Assembly (NCBI GenBank): GCA_016926925.1
Contig: JAFGNQ010000073.1
Span: 1-5,936, forward strand
Reading direction: 5' to 3'
Origin: Candidatus Aminicenantota bacterium
Lineage (GTDB): Bacteria; Acidobacteriota; Aminicenantia; Aminicenantales; Aminicenantaceae
Length of the DNA stretch: 5,936 nt
The notes beneath the pieces were generated by a model. The model ran no database searches. It saw only the letters and a list, made by a program, of their open reading frames with translations, and had not been told where the DNA came from. Both the position numbers and the translations under genes were made by a program. Below are positions 1-5,936 of the stretch, one piece after another (position 1 is the stretch's first letter; each line of letters starts with the position of its first letter).

Positions 1-238
1 CAAAACCGGGGAGAGCGACCAGTCCACGGCCGTCCATTTGGATGCCTCCCTCATCCAATCGGACATTTTGATGCAGCTCGTTTTCTTTACCTATGAAAAC
101 GATTTTACCTTCCTTGGAGGCGATACTTCCTCCTTCGATGATGCCGAGATCCTGGAGCGCACCCTCTCTTTTAGGTATGGAACCCCTGCAAGTGAGAAGT
201 TGGCTGCAGCGGGCGACAACCAGATCAGCTAAAATCAT
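1..238 (-). CDS. hutI: Probable HutI, imidazolonepropionase (N-terminal part; 3' end outside window)
   Basis: The first 79 codons of a gene are visible and the frame is open to the left edge. The product starts [17 protein letters not shown], continues with a proline/basic segment and the stretch [20 protein letters not shown] (25-44), then [12 protein letters not shown] (45-56) and [12 protein letters not shown] (68-79). This is the N-terminal beta-sandwich of a metal-dependent amidohydrolase, running into the 'PGF(V)D.HTH' metal-ligand motif that would lie just beyond the edge. The Q-L-L-T then G-(x)-L-x-D-L-G-I-I-E spacing is characteristic of HutI, which hydrolyses 4-imidazolone-5-propionate to N-formimino-L-glutamate in histidine degradation. 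The start ATG (238-236) lies inside the end of ftsZ in another frame, with GAGG 10 nt upstream. An in-frame TGA at 253-251 excludes any earlier start. Another cyclic amidohydrolase cannot be ruled out from 79 residues, but HutI is the best reading. Confidence 0.75.
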   Translation of the reverse strand, partial: MILADLVVARCSQLLTCRGSIPKREGALQDLGIIEGGSIASKEGKIVFIGKENELHQNVRLDEGGIQMDGRGLVALPGF

Positions 239-1436
239 CGAGGCTTTTCCTCAGGGATGAGCGCTTGTTTCTTCGAATGAACGATGGAGTTTCATAGGGC
301 TCCCACTTTTTTTCCCATGCAGGTCTTTGCCATAATGTTTCGTTTCCTTTGGGCTCGAACACATAAGGAGGTGTCTCCTGCTGGACACGGAACGGAGGAG
401 GGGTTTTTTCCCGTATGGGAGTGAATTCCTCAGGTGAAGCGGAATCCAAAGACGGTTTCGGATCGAATCCTGTGGCGATAACCGTCACTTTGACCATTTC
501 TTTCATGTCATCATCGATCACTGTTCCGAATATGATGTTGGCCTCAGGATGAGCAAGATTATGGATCATCTGCGAAGCTTTGGATACTTCATGTAGTGTG
601 ACATCTTTTCCACCCGTGATGTTAATGAGGACTCCATGAGCTCCTTCGATAGAGGTATCCACGAGCAGCGGACTGGATATCGCCTTGTGGGCGCCGTCCA
701 CGGCTCTGTTTTCACCGGAGGCGATGCCCGTACCCATAAAGGCCATTCCCATTCCTTTCATAATAGACTTGACATCGGCAAAGTCGAGATTGATGATTCC
801 CGGCCGGGTAATCAGGTCGGATATCCCCTGCACGGCTTGTCGCAGAATATCGTCAGCCATTTTGAATGCATCTTGGATCGATGTGTCCAAATTTACCGTC
901 TCCAGTAACCGCTCATTCGGAATTGAAATAACCGTGTCTACTGCAGACTTGAGCTCAGCCAAACCCTCTTGTGCTTGTTTGGCCCTGATCCGTCCTTCAA
1001 ACTCGAAGGGAAGAGTGACGATGGCGATGGCCAGGATGTCCAATTCCGAGGCGATGTTTGCCAGTATAGGGGTAGCTCCCGTTCCTGTACCGCCTCCCAA
1101 CCCCGTTGTCAGAAAAACCATATCGGCGCCTTCGATGAGCTCGACGAGCTGTTCCGTATCCTCCAAAGCCGCCTGCTTGCCCACATCCGGCCTGCCCCCG
1201 GAACCCAATCCTTTGGTCAGCTGATGACCTATCTGGAACTTAGTGCCGGAGCGGTTGTTGTTGAGCGCCTGAAGGTCGGTATTGATGGCAATGAACTCCA
1301 CTCCTTCGATTCGGGCCTCGATCATTCGATTGACGGCGTTTCCTCCACCGCCTCCAATTCCGATGACCTTGATTTTGGCCCCTTCGCGCTCGTCCACAAG
1401 ATGAAATTTAAGCTTGCTTTTAAAATCCTCACTCAT
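225..1436 (-). CDS. ftsZ: FtsZ, tubulin-like division GTPase
   Basis: FtsZ polymerises with GTP into the Z ring at midcell and recruits the divisome. The 403-residue product has the N-terminal nucleotide loop [16 protein letters not shown] (23-38), NTDLQAL (52-58), the tubulin signature GGGTGTG (114-120), PFEFEGR (143-149), IPNERL (172-177) and the T7 loop [11 protein letters not shown] (216-226). The catalytic N216, D218 and D221 are present, so the GTPase should be active. The C-terminal subdomain ends near ATGFD (321-325). A linker of about 55 residues follows, with three tryptophans (369, 374, 378), then the FtsA-binding peptide YETPSFIRR (381-389) and a basic extension NKRSSLRKS plus LDDFS (390-403). 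ATG 1436 is 9 nt after the ftsA stop with a good Shine-Dalgarno. The last 14 nt overlap the start of the next gene. The core resembles Acidobacteriota-like FtsZ by recollection only. Confidence 0.98.
   Translation of the reverse strand: MSEDFKSKLKFHLVDEREGAKIKVIGIGGGGGNAVNRMIEARIEGVEFIAINTDLQALNNNRSGTKFQIGHQLTKGLGSGGRPDVGKQAALEDTEQLVELIEGADMVFLTTGLGGGTGTGATPILANIASELDILAIAIVTLPFEFEGRIRAKQAQEGLAELKSAVDTVISIPNERLLETVNLDTSIQDAFKMADDILRQAVQGISDLITRPGIINLDFADVKSIMKGMGMAFMGTGIASGENRAVDGAHKAISSPLLVDTSIEGAHGVLINITGGKDVTLHEVSKASQMIHNLAHPEANIIFGTVIDDDMKEMVKVTVIATGFDPKPSLDSASPEEFTPIREKTPPPFRVQQETPPYVFEPKGNETLWQRPAWEKKWEPYETPSFIRRNKRSSLRKSLDDFS
249..252 (-). promoter_or_regulatory. Ribosome binding site for hutI inside ftsZ
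   Basis: GAGG (252 to 249, minus strand) lies within FtsZ codons for Leu395-Arg396, 10 nt before the hutI ATG at 238-236. It is weaker and further away than the sites for the division genes. This suggests lower expression dependent on ribosomes finishing ftsZ (stop TGA 227-225, 14-nt gene overlap). Confidence 0.6.
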
Positions 1437-1441
1437 GTTTT

Positions 1442-1447
1442 CCTCCT
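1442..1447 (-). promoter_or_regulatory. Ribosome binding site for ftsZ overlapping the ftsA stop
   Basis: AGGAGG (1447 to 1442, minus strand) begins with the last two bases of the ftsA stop TAG (1448-1446). It is followed by a 5-nt spacer, AAAAC, and ATG at 1436-1434. A ribosome finishing ftsA would sit on this site, consistent with coupled translation. Confidence 0.83.
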
Positions 1448-2669
1448 AGGCCTCTTTTAGCCAGTCTTTAAATTTAACCCAGAATCCTTTTTTTCTATCC
1501 TTTGAAAAGCCTCTGTCCTTCCATTGGGTATACCCATAGAGGATGAGGCCGACTGAAGTGGCATAATCCGGGGTATTGACCCGATCGACCAGTCCGCCGA
1601 TCCCGCTGGGATCTCCCCGCCTTACAGGTAGATCAAAAATGCCCTCAGCGACTTCCTCCAATCCTTCCAGAAGGGCTGTTCCTCCCGTCAGGACAATACC
1701 CGAGTTCAAAGATTTTTCATACCCCATCCTTTTGATATCGTTATCGACAAGCCGGAAGATTTCCTCTGCTCTAGGTTGAATGATATCGGCGAGAAGCTGT
1801 CTGGAAAGCACTCGGGGCTTTTTCCCTCGTCCCACGGAGGGCACTTCAACGGTGTCCTGTTCCTCAACGAGCGGTGTGGAAACACACCCATACTTTTTCT
1901 TGATTTTTTCCGCATCGGGAATGGGAGTTCTCAGGCCGACTGCGATATCATTCGTGAAGTTATCCCCGCCGATGGGGATGACGGAGGTGTACCACAAGCT
2001 GCCTCTCTCAAATATGGCCACATCCGTCGTGCCCCCTCCGATATCGATCAGCCCTACGCCGAGCTCCATCTCGTCATGGGTAAGGATGGAATAGCTCGTT
2101 GCTATTTGGTTGAGCACAAGCTCTTCTATTTCGATTCCTGCACGGGTGATGCATGTTTTGAGATTTTGAACCGAAGTGATGGCTCCGGTGATAATGTGGA
2201 CGTTGACTTCCAGTTTGATGCCGCTCATTCCCAAGGGATCTTTGATGCCGTCCTGATCATCGACGACGAACTCCTGGGGAATGATGTGTATGATTTCTCG
2301 ATCAGGGGGGATGGATACGGCTTTGGATTGATCAATAACACGCTTGATGTCTTCACGTGTGATCTCCCTATTCTTTCCCGATACGGCGATGACTCCTCTA
2401 CTGTTAAAGCTCTTGATATGAGCTCCTGAGATCCCGACAAAGGCGGAGTCGATAGCGACACCCGCCATGAGTTCGGCTTCTTCCTGAGCTTTCTTAACGG
2501 CATCGATGGTTGCTTCCAGATTGACGACGACTCCTTTACGCAAACCTTTAGAATCAGCCGAGCCGATACCGATGATCTCGATTTTTCGTTCTTCCGTGAT
2601 TTCGCCGATGATTGCCGTAATTTTTTTTGTGCCTATGTCAAATCCGACAACATAACCGTTCTTTGGCAT
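1446..2669 (-). CDS. ftsA: FtsA, actin-like Z-ring membrane anchor
   Basis: FtsA is an actin-fold ATP-binding protein that tethers FtsZ filaments to the inner membrane and recruits later divisome proteins. The 407-residue product is typical length. It shows the phosphate-1 loop GFDIGTKKI (9-17), the FtsA-specific 1C/SHS2 region (about 85-160, including IPQEFVVDDQDGIKDP), phosphate-2 loop LIDIGGGTTDVAIF (207-220), the adenosine motif GIVLTGGTALLEG (324-336) and YATSVGLILYG (369-379). A short linker leads to an amphipathic C-terminal helix KKGFWVKFKDWLKEA (393-407), the membrane-targeting sequence that binds the bilayer. The ATG at 2669 overlaps the ftsQ stop by one base (TAATG) and is preceded by AAGGAGG with a 7-nt spacer, so translation is probably coupled to ftsQ. 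Its stop TAG is part of the ftsZ ribosome binding site. All nucleotide-binding motifs are intact. Confidence 0.97.
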   Translation of the reverse strand: MPKNGYVVGFDIGTKKITAIIGEITEERKIEIIGIGSADSKGLRKGVVVNLEATIDAVKKAQEEAELMAGVAIDSAFVGISGAHIKSFNSRGVIAVSGKNREITREDIKRVIDQSKAVSIPPDREIIHIIPQEFVVDDQDGIKDPLGMSGIKLEVNVHIITGAITSVQNLKTCITRAGIEIEELVLNQIATSYSILTHDEMELGVGLIDIGGGTTDVAIFERGSLWYTSVIPIGGDNFTNDIAVGLRTPIPDAEKIKKKYGCVSTPLVEEQDTVEVPSVGRGKKPRVLSRQLLADIIQPRAEEIFRLVDNDIKRMGYEKSLNSGIVLTGGTALLEGLEEVAEGIFDLPVRRGDPSGIGGLVDRVNTPDYATSVGLILYGYTQWKDRGFSKDRKKGFWVKFKDWLKEA

Positions 2670-3538
2670 TAGTTTGCCTCCTTGCCCGGGCTGATAATGT
2701 TATTCCGTGCCCAATTTTCCAGGGGCTTTATGTAGAGACGGTTCTTGAATCGGAGATCCACATACTCCAATATGCCGTAGTGTTGAAGAATATCTTGATG
2801 TGTGAGCAAAAATTCGATTTTCCCTCTAAAATTGTCATTTCCGATTATGATCCATGTTGGAGAATCCTTTAGCTTGACTTTGGCATTGTCATATTCGGAT
2901 AGGTCGATGGCCGCTACCTTCAGTTCTTGGCTGATATTGAGACTGTCCAGACACTCCCGGGCAAGATTCAATTTGGGTGCGACGTCATTTTTGAAATGAT
3001 GGGTATCCGTAAGCAGGGGGTAAGAACCCGAGTGTTCGGGATCAACCTTCTGCAGTTTGACGCCGTCTCTGTCAATGAGATAAAGGGCTTCACTCCTCAG
3101 TAATGCAAAAGGCACCCGCTCTTTTATGTCGATCCTCACTGTCGAGGGAAAACTCTTTCGCATGTGCACATCTTTGATCCAGGGATGAGTCAGCAGGTTT
3201 TTCTTGAGCGTGTCCATATCAAGAAGTATTAGATTGCCCAAATATTTTCCTTTCAGGAACTGCCTCACTTTTTCCTCGACGCTCTTTTTTTTACACTGGA
3301 TTTCCACTTGAGAGACATTCAATTTTTCCCAAGAGATCAGAAAAAGATACGACTTTTGTATTGAGAAAAAAAATCCTCCGATCAAAAAGAAATAAGTCAA
3401 GATGTGTTTGACTTTCAGCCTGATCTTTCTCCTTACTTTTTTTGTTTTGGATCTTGAATCCTTCCTCCGGAAATGCAGGGGCTCGGCTACGGCGGAGCGG
3501 TGTTTGTAACCCAGTGTCGTGCTGATTTGTGTGGCCAT
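2669..3538 (-). CDS. ftsQ: FtsQ/DivIB-type cell division protein
   Basis: FtsQ is a bitopic inner-membrane divisome protein that links the early ring (FtsA/FtsZ) to FtsB/FtsL and the septal synthase. The 289-residue product has a basic cytoplasmic tail rich in Lys/Arg (about 23-45), one membrane helix (about 45-61, around LTYFFLIGGFFFSI), then a POTRA domain (about 71-141, with HPWIKDVHMRKSFPSTVRI and IKERVPFA) and the FtsQ beta domain (about 142-271), ending in the typical YVDLRFKNRLYIKP. The frame is open further upstream to an ATG at 3673. That start would overlap the last 131 nt of murC and add a non-homologous 45-residue leader. The ATG at 3538, with GGGAGG 8 nt upstream, is preferred. 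The stop TAA shares its last A with the ftsA ATG. Sequence conservation is low in this family, but architecture and position between murC and ftsA make the call firm. Confidence 0.92.
   Translation of the reverse strand: MATQISTTLGYKHRSAVAEPLHFRRKDSRSKTKKVRRKIRLKVKHILTYFFLIGGFFFSIQKSYLFLISWEKLNVSQVEIQCKKKSVEEKVRQFLKGKYLGNLILLDMDTLKKNLLTHPWIKDVHMRKSFPSTVRIDIKERVPFALLRSEALYLIDRDGVKLQKVDPEHSGSYPLLTDTHHFKNDVAPKLNLARECLDSLNISQELKVAAIDLSEYDNAKVKLKDSPTWIIIGNDNFRGKIEFLLTHQDILQHYGILEYVDLRFKNRLYIKPLENWARNNIISPGKEAN
2677..2683 (-). promoter_or_regulatory. Ribosome binding site for ftsA at a TAATG junction
   Basis: AAGGAGG (2683 to 2677, minus strand) lies in the last codons of ftsQ. It is 7 nt before ATG 2669-2667, which shares one base with the ftsQ stop TAA (2671-2669). 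The strong site and stop-start overlap suggest termination-reinitiation coupling of ftsQ and ftsA. Confidence 0.82.
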
Positions 3539-3542
3539 TGGT

Positions 3543-4925
3543 TTAACCTCCCAACCGTTTGATGATATCCGGAATGGACTTGTAGATACTTCCGGCGCCC
3601 ATAACGAGAATGATGTCCCTCTGCTTGGCGAGTTTCGACACGAGAGCTGGAATTTTTTTAAGATCGGATTCAAAATAGATGCATTTGTGTCCGAACTGCT
3701 GTATTTCTTCGTAGAGAGCCTTTCCTGTTACCCCCTCGATAGGTTTTTCCCCGGCTGCATAGATTTCGGTAAGTATGAGCACATCCGCTTGATTGAATGA
3801 AGTAGCGAAGCCCTTCATCAGATGCGCGAGCCGGGAATACCGGTGAGGTTGGAATACGGCGATGATACGGCGCGGCCATCCTTTTTTAGCCGCCTCGAGA
3901 GTAGCCATGATCTCAGTCGGATGATGGGCATAATCTTCGACGATCATAATATCATTCACTGTTTTTTTGAGTTCGAAGCGGCGACCCATACCCGTATGGC
4001 TCTCGAGCGCTTTGAAGATCGCCTTCACCGGGATGCTCAGGTCCAGTCCCACCGCGATAGCCGCCATAGCATTGGAGATACTGTGGATTCCAGGGACATT
4101 CAATTTCAGGTTTCCCAGCTTTTCATTCTGGTAGAAGATGGTCGATGTGCTCGTAAAATTTTCGAACTTGGGATCGCGAGCAAAAATATCCGCTTGGGCT
4201 GAAAAACCGTAGGTGATGACTCTGCGCTCCAGTTTCGGAATCAAACTCTGAAGGTTGGCATCATCGAGACAGAGTACGACCGGGCAGAAAAAGGGAACTT
4301 TGTTGGCGAAATGGATGAAGGTTTTTTTGATCTCGTCGACCGACTCATACTGGTCAAGATGCTCTTCATCCAAGTTTGTGAGAACGGCTATGAAAGGCGA
4401 AAGATAGAGAAATGACCGGTCGCTTTCGTCCGCCTCGGCGACGATGAAATCACCTCCTCCCAACTTGGCATGGGCTCCGATTGTGTTCAGACGTCCTCCC
4501 ACAATAATGGTCGGGTCATATCCGCCTTCTTCGAGAACTTGAGCGATCATGGATGTCGTGGATGTTTTTCCGTGCGATCCGGCCACGGCGATCCCGTTTT
4601 TCATCCGCATCAGTTCGGCGAGCATTTCCGCTCGTGGAATCACCGGTATTTTGTCGATCCGTGCCTTTTTGACTTCCACATTGTCTTCGCCGATGGCCGA
4701 GGATATGACGACAACGTCGGCCTGGCATACCTGATTGGCTTTATGTCCTATACTGATCTCGGCGCCGAGTTCCGAAAGGCGTTGGGTGGCATCGTTTTCT
4801 TGGATATCCGAACCTGTGACTTTGTAACCCAGATTCAAAAGGACTTCGGCGATCCCGTTCATACCGGTCCCTCCGATTCCGATCATATGAATGTGCTTGA
4901 GTTTGTAATACTTATGTCTTACCAA
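3543..4925 (-). CDS. murC: MurC, UDP-N-acetylmuramate--L-alanine ligase
   Basis: MurC is the cytoplasmic ATP-dependent ligase that joins L-alanine to UDP-MurNAc, the first peptide step of peptidoglycan precursor synthesis. The 460-residue product is normal length for the family. Visible are the N-terminal Rossmann loop GIGGTGMNGIAE (16-27), the ATP P-loop AGSHGKTSTTS (115-125), EADESD (164-169), TNLDEEHLDQY (183-193), PGIHSISNAMAA (278-289), RRFE (315-318), DYAHHPTEI (331-339), FQPHRYSR (358-365) and a C-terminal GAGSI (443-447). All expected ligase motifs are intact. The start is a TTG at 4925. It is chosen because GGGAGG lies 5 nt upstream and because the next in-frame ATG (residue 14) would remove the first beta strand leading into the glycine loop. 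It begins 12 nt after murG and ends 4 nt before ftsQ. No murB follows, which is the commonest arrangement elsewhere. Confidence 0.96.
   Translation of the reverse strand: MVRHKYYKLKHIHMIGIGGTGMNGIAEVLLNLGYKVTGSDIQENDATQRLSELGAEISIGHKANQVCQADVVVISSAIGEDNVEVKKARIDKIPVIPRAEMLAELMRMKNGIAVAGSHGKTSTTSMIAQVLEEGGYDPTIIVGGRLNTIGAHAKLGGGDFIVAEADESDRSFLYLSPFIAVLTNLDEEHLDQYESVDEIKKTFIHFANKVPFFCPVVLCLDDANLQSLIPKLERRVITYGFSAQADIFARDPKFENFTSTSTIFYQNEKLGNLKLNVPGIHSISNAMAAIAVGLDLSIPVKAIFKALESHTGMGRRFELKKTVNDIMIVEDYAHHPTEIMATLEAAKKGWPRRIIAVFQPHRYSRLAHLMKGFATSFNQADVLILTEIYAAGEKPIEGVTGKALYEEIQQFGHKCIYFESDLKKIPALVSKLAKQRDIILVMGAGSIYKSIPDIIKRLGG
3547..3552 (-). promoter_or_regulatory. Ribosome binding site for ftsQ
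   Basis: GGGAGG (3552 to 3547 on the minus strand) sits inside the last codons of murC. It lies 8 nt before the ATG at 3538-3536 and overlaps the stretch leading into the murC stop TAA (3545-3543). It fixes the ftsQ start at 3538 rather than the upstream in-frame ATG at 3673. Confidence 0.82.
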
Positions 4926-4930
4926 TCCTG

Positions 4931-4936
4931 CCTCCC
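4931..4936 (-). promoter_or_regulatory. Ribosome binding site for murC (supports TTG start)
   Basis: On the minus strand GGGAGG runs from 4936 to 4931, just after the murG stop (TGA, 4940-4938). It is separated by CAGGA (5 nt) from TTG at 4925-4923. No ATG or GTG in the murC frame has a comparable site, so this Shine-Dalgarno sequence decides the rare TTG start. Confidence 0.8.
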
Positions 4937-4937
4937 G

Positions 4938-5936
4938 TCATGTCTTCTCCATGAGTTCAAAACAGAGGTCGGAAATTTTTGCGGCAACATTTGCCGTTTT
5001 CAGCTGCCTCAGGTTTTTTTCCATCATATCCAGTTTGTCCTTATGGATCATAAATTCTCGAATTTTATCCGCGAATGCCATGGGCTGAAACTCATCTTCC
5101 GTGATCACACAGGCCCCTTGGACTCTTTCCAGTTCTTTGGCATTAGCCACTTGATGGTTGTCCGTTGCTTGGGCAAAGGGAATGAGAATGGCCGCTTTTT
5201 GAGCCGCTATCAACTCGGCGATGGTTGTCGCTCCGGCGCGACAGACGATGAGGTCGGATATTTTGAATTGTTCGGCCATGTCGTGAAAAAAAGATAAAAC
5301 GGTAAAATCCGAAAATCCGTTTGTGAGATAGCCGTCCTTGACCCAAGCCAGGTCCACTTGCCCGGTCTGGTGAATGATACGTAAGGAATTTTTTTGCTCT
5401 TTGATGAAGGGGAGCGCATCCGTAATTCCTTTATTGAGGAAGTGCGAACCTTGACTTCCTCCGAAGATCAGCAACGTAAACTTGCTGTTACGCGGCTTGG
5501 GTGTGATGGTCAGGAATTCCTCTCTTGTGGGGTTGCCTATGAATTGTCCCTTTCCCTTGAAGTAGGGCAGCGAGCTTTCAAAGGCGACCACTGCTTTCTT
5601 GATCCATGGAAGAAGCAATCTGTTGGTAAAGCCGGGACGAAGGTTCTGTTCCATGATCAATGTCGGGATTTTCAACCAAGACGCCAGGAGGACGATCGGA
5701 CCGGAGCTGTATCCGCCGACGCCGATGACCAGGTCCGGTTTTAAACGCAGCAAAAGCCCCAGCGATTTCAAGAAAGAGAAGGGAAGGATGAACAAAGATT
5801 TGAAGGTTTTCCATCCCATGCCTTTCAATCCTTCAATTTTCAGAGGGACGAAATGAGCCTGGTAACGATCCATCAGGCTTTTTTCCAATTTTCGACTGCT
5901 GCCCACAAAGGTGATCCGGAGAGAAGAGTCTCTTTG
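4938..5936 (-). CDS. murG: MurG, UDP-GlcNAc:lipid I GlcNAc transferase (5' partial)
   Basis: MurG adds GlcNAc from UDP-GlcNAc to undecaprenyl-PP-MurNAc-pentapeptide (lipid I), making lipid II on the cytoplasmic face of the inner membrane. The 332 residues visible (numbered from the window edge) show family motifs in order: GVGGYSSGP (about 72-80), EQN followed by PGFTNR (about 96-106), GNPTREEF (about 134-141), the second-domain glycine loop FGGSQGS (about 158-164), the donor-sugar motif CRAGATTIAEL (about 232-242) and ATDNHQVANA (about 257-266). The reading frame stays open to the right edge, and the extra residues QRDSSLRITF fit the usual MurG region before 'VG'. The GTG at 5906 is therefore an internal valine codon, not the start. 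Roughly the first 25-30 residues, including the GGTGGH acceptor-side loop, are outside the window. The usual HEQN motif reads MEQN here, with the glutamate kept. It is the first gene visible in the operon, and murC follows after 12 nt. Identification is very secure. Confidence 0.96.
   Translation of the reverse strand, partial: QRDSSLRITFVGSSRKLEKSLMDRYQAHFVPLKIEGLKGMGWKTFKSLFILPFSFLKSLGLLLRLKPDLVIGVGGYSSGPIVLLASWLKIPTLIMEQNLRPGFTNRLLLPWIKKAVVAFESSLPYFKGKGQFIGNPTREEFLTITPKPRNSKFTLLIFGGSQGSHFLNKGITDALPFIKEQKNSLRIIHQTGQVDLAWVKDGYLTNGFSDFTVLSFFHDMAEQFKISDLIVCRAGATTIAELIAAQKAAILIPFAQATDNHQVANAKELERVQGACVITEDEFQPMAFADKIREFMIHKDKLDMMEKNLRQLKTANVAAKISDLCFELMEKT

Noticed and set aside
38..232. A 64-codon plus-strand open frame at the left edge, which could be taken for a small gene after ftsZ.
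   Set aside because: The opposite strand over the same bases encodes a recognisable HutI-type N terminus with a ribosome binding site, which explains the region better.
225..260. A rho-independent terminator after ftsZ.
   Set aside because: The bases after the ftsZ stop are coding for the next gene, and I see no GC-rich hairpin followed by a T run on the minus strand.
1776..2429. A 217-codon plus-strand open frame opposite ftsA.
   Set aside because: Antisense to the conserved core of ftsA, with no recognisable motif. The open frame is explained by the codon bias of the real gene.
3366..3443. Two more homopolymer runs in ftsQ (8 A at 3366-3373 and 7 T at 3437-3443, plus strand) as phase-variation tracts or sequencing frameshifts.
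   Set aside because: The ftsQ frame is intact across them. They encode Phe-rich membrane helix and Lys-rich tail codons, and similar runs occur in neighbouring genes, so composition explains them.
3539..3673. An upstream extension of ftsQ to ATG 3673 (45 more residues).
   Set aside because: It would overlap conserved murC codons by 131 nt and add sequence unlike FtsQ, and the ATG at 3538 has a strong Shine-Dalgarno at the right distance.
4470..5297. A long plus-strand open frame (275 codons) spanning the murG/murC junction on the opposite strand.
   Set aside because: It lies wholly antisense to two well-conserved genes with intact motifs, its translation has no recognisable domain, and it has no clear ribosome binding site. 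It is a coding-strand shadow.
5904..5906. The GTG at 5906 as the start of murG.
   Set aside because: The frame stays open to the window edge and the upstream residues fit MurG. Starting here would lose the N-terminal acceptor-binding loop, so the gene is simply cut by the window.

Overview
The window is one uninterrupted minus-strand operon from the division and cell wall (dcw) cluster. In transcription order (high to low coordinate) it reads murG (5' end outside the window), murC, ftsQ, ftsA, ftsZ, then the 5' end of a metabolic gene that I read as hutI (imidazolonepropionase), cut by the left edge. Every base belongs to a gene or to a junction of 12 nt or less. There is no RNA gene, mobile element, CRISPR array or convincing terminator.

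Layout: murG and murC carry out the last cytoplasmic GlcNAc transfer to lipid I and the first amino-acid ligation of the peptidoglycan precursor. ftsQ encodes a single-pass divisome protein with a POTRA domain. ftsA encodes the actin-like membrane anchor for the Z ring, and ftsZ the tubulin-like GTPase that forms the ring. The junctions are tight: murG/murC 12 nt apart, murC/ftsQ 4 nt apart, ftsQ/ftsA sharing one base (TAATG), ftsA/ftsZ 9 nt apart with the ftsZ Shine-Dalgarno overlapping the ftsA stop, and ftsZ/hutI overlapping by 14 nt. Strong GGAGG-type sites precede murC, ftsQ, ftsA and ftsZ, and a weaker GAGG precedes hutI. This points to co-transcription and translational coupling. murB and ddl, which often lie between murC and ftsQ, are absent.

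Organism: a bacterium of medium GC with classical FtsQ-FtsA-FtsZ division. The FtsZ core ([44 protein letters not shown]) reminds me most of Acidobacteriota/Aminicenantota-type and neighbouring deep Gram-negative lineages. This is recollection of family style, not a search, and is a low-confidence placement.

No new molecular system is evident. The points most worth a second look are the histidine-catabolism-type gene whose start codon lies inside the end of ftsZ, and the unusual FtsZ tail, which has three tryptophans before the C-terminal peptide and a basic extension after it.
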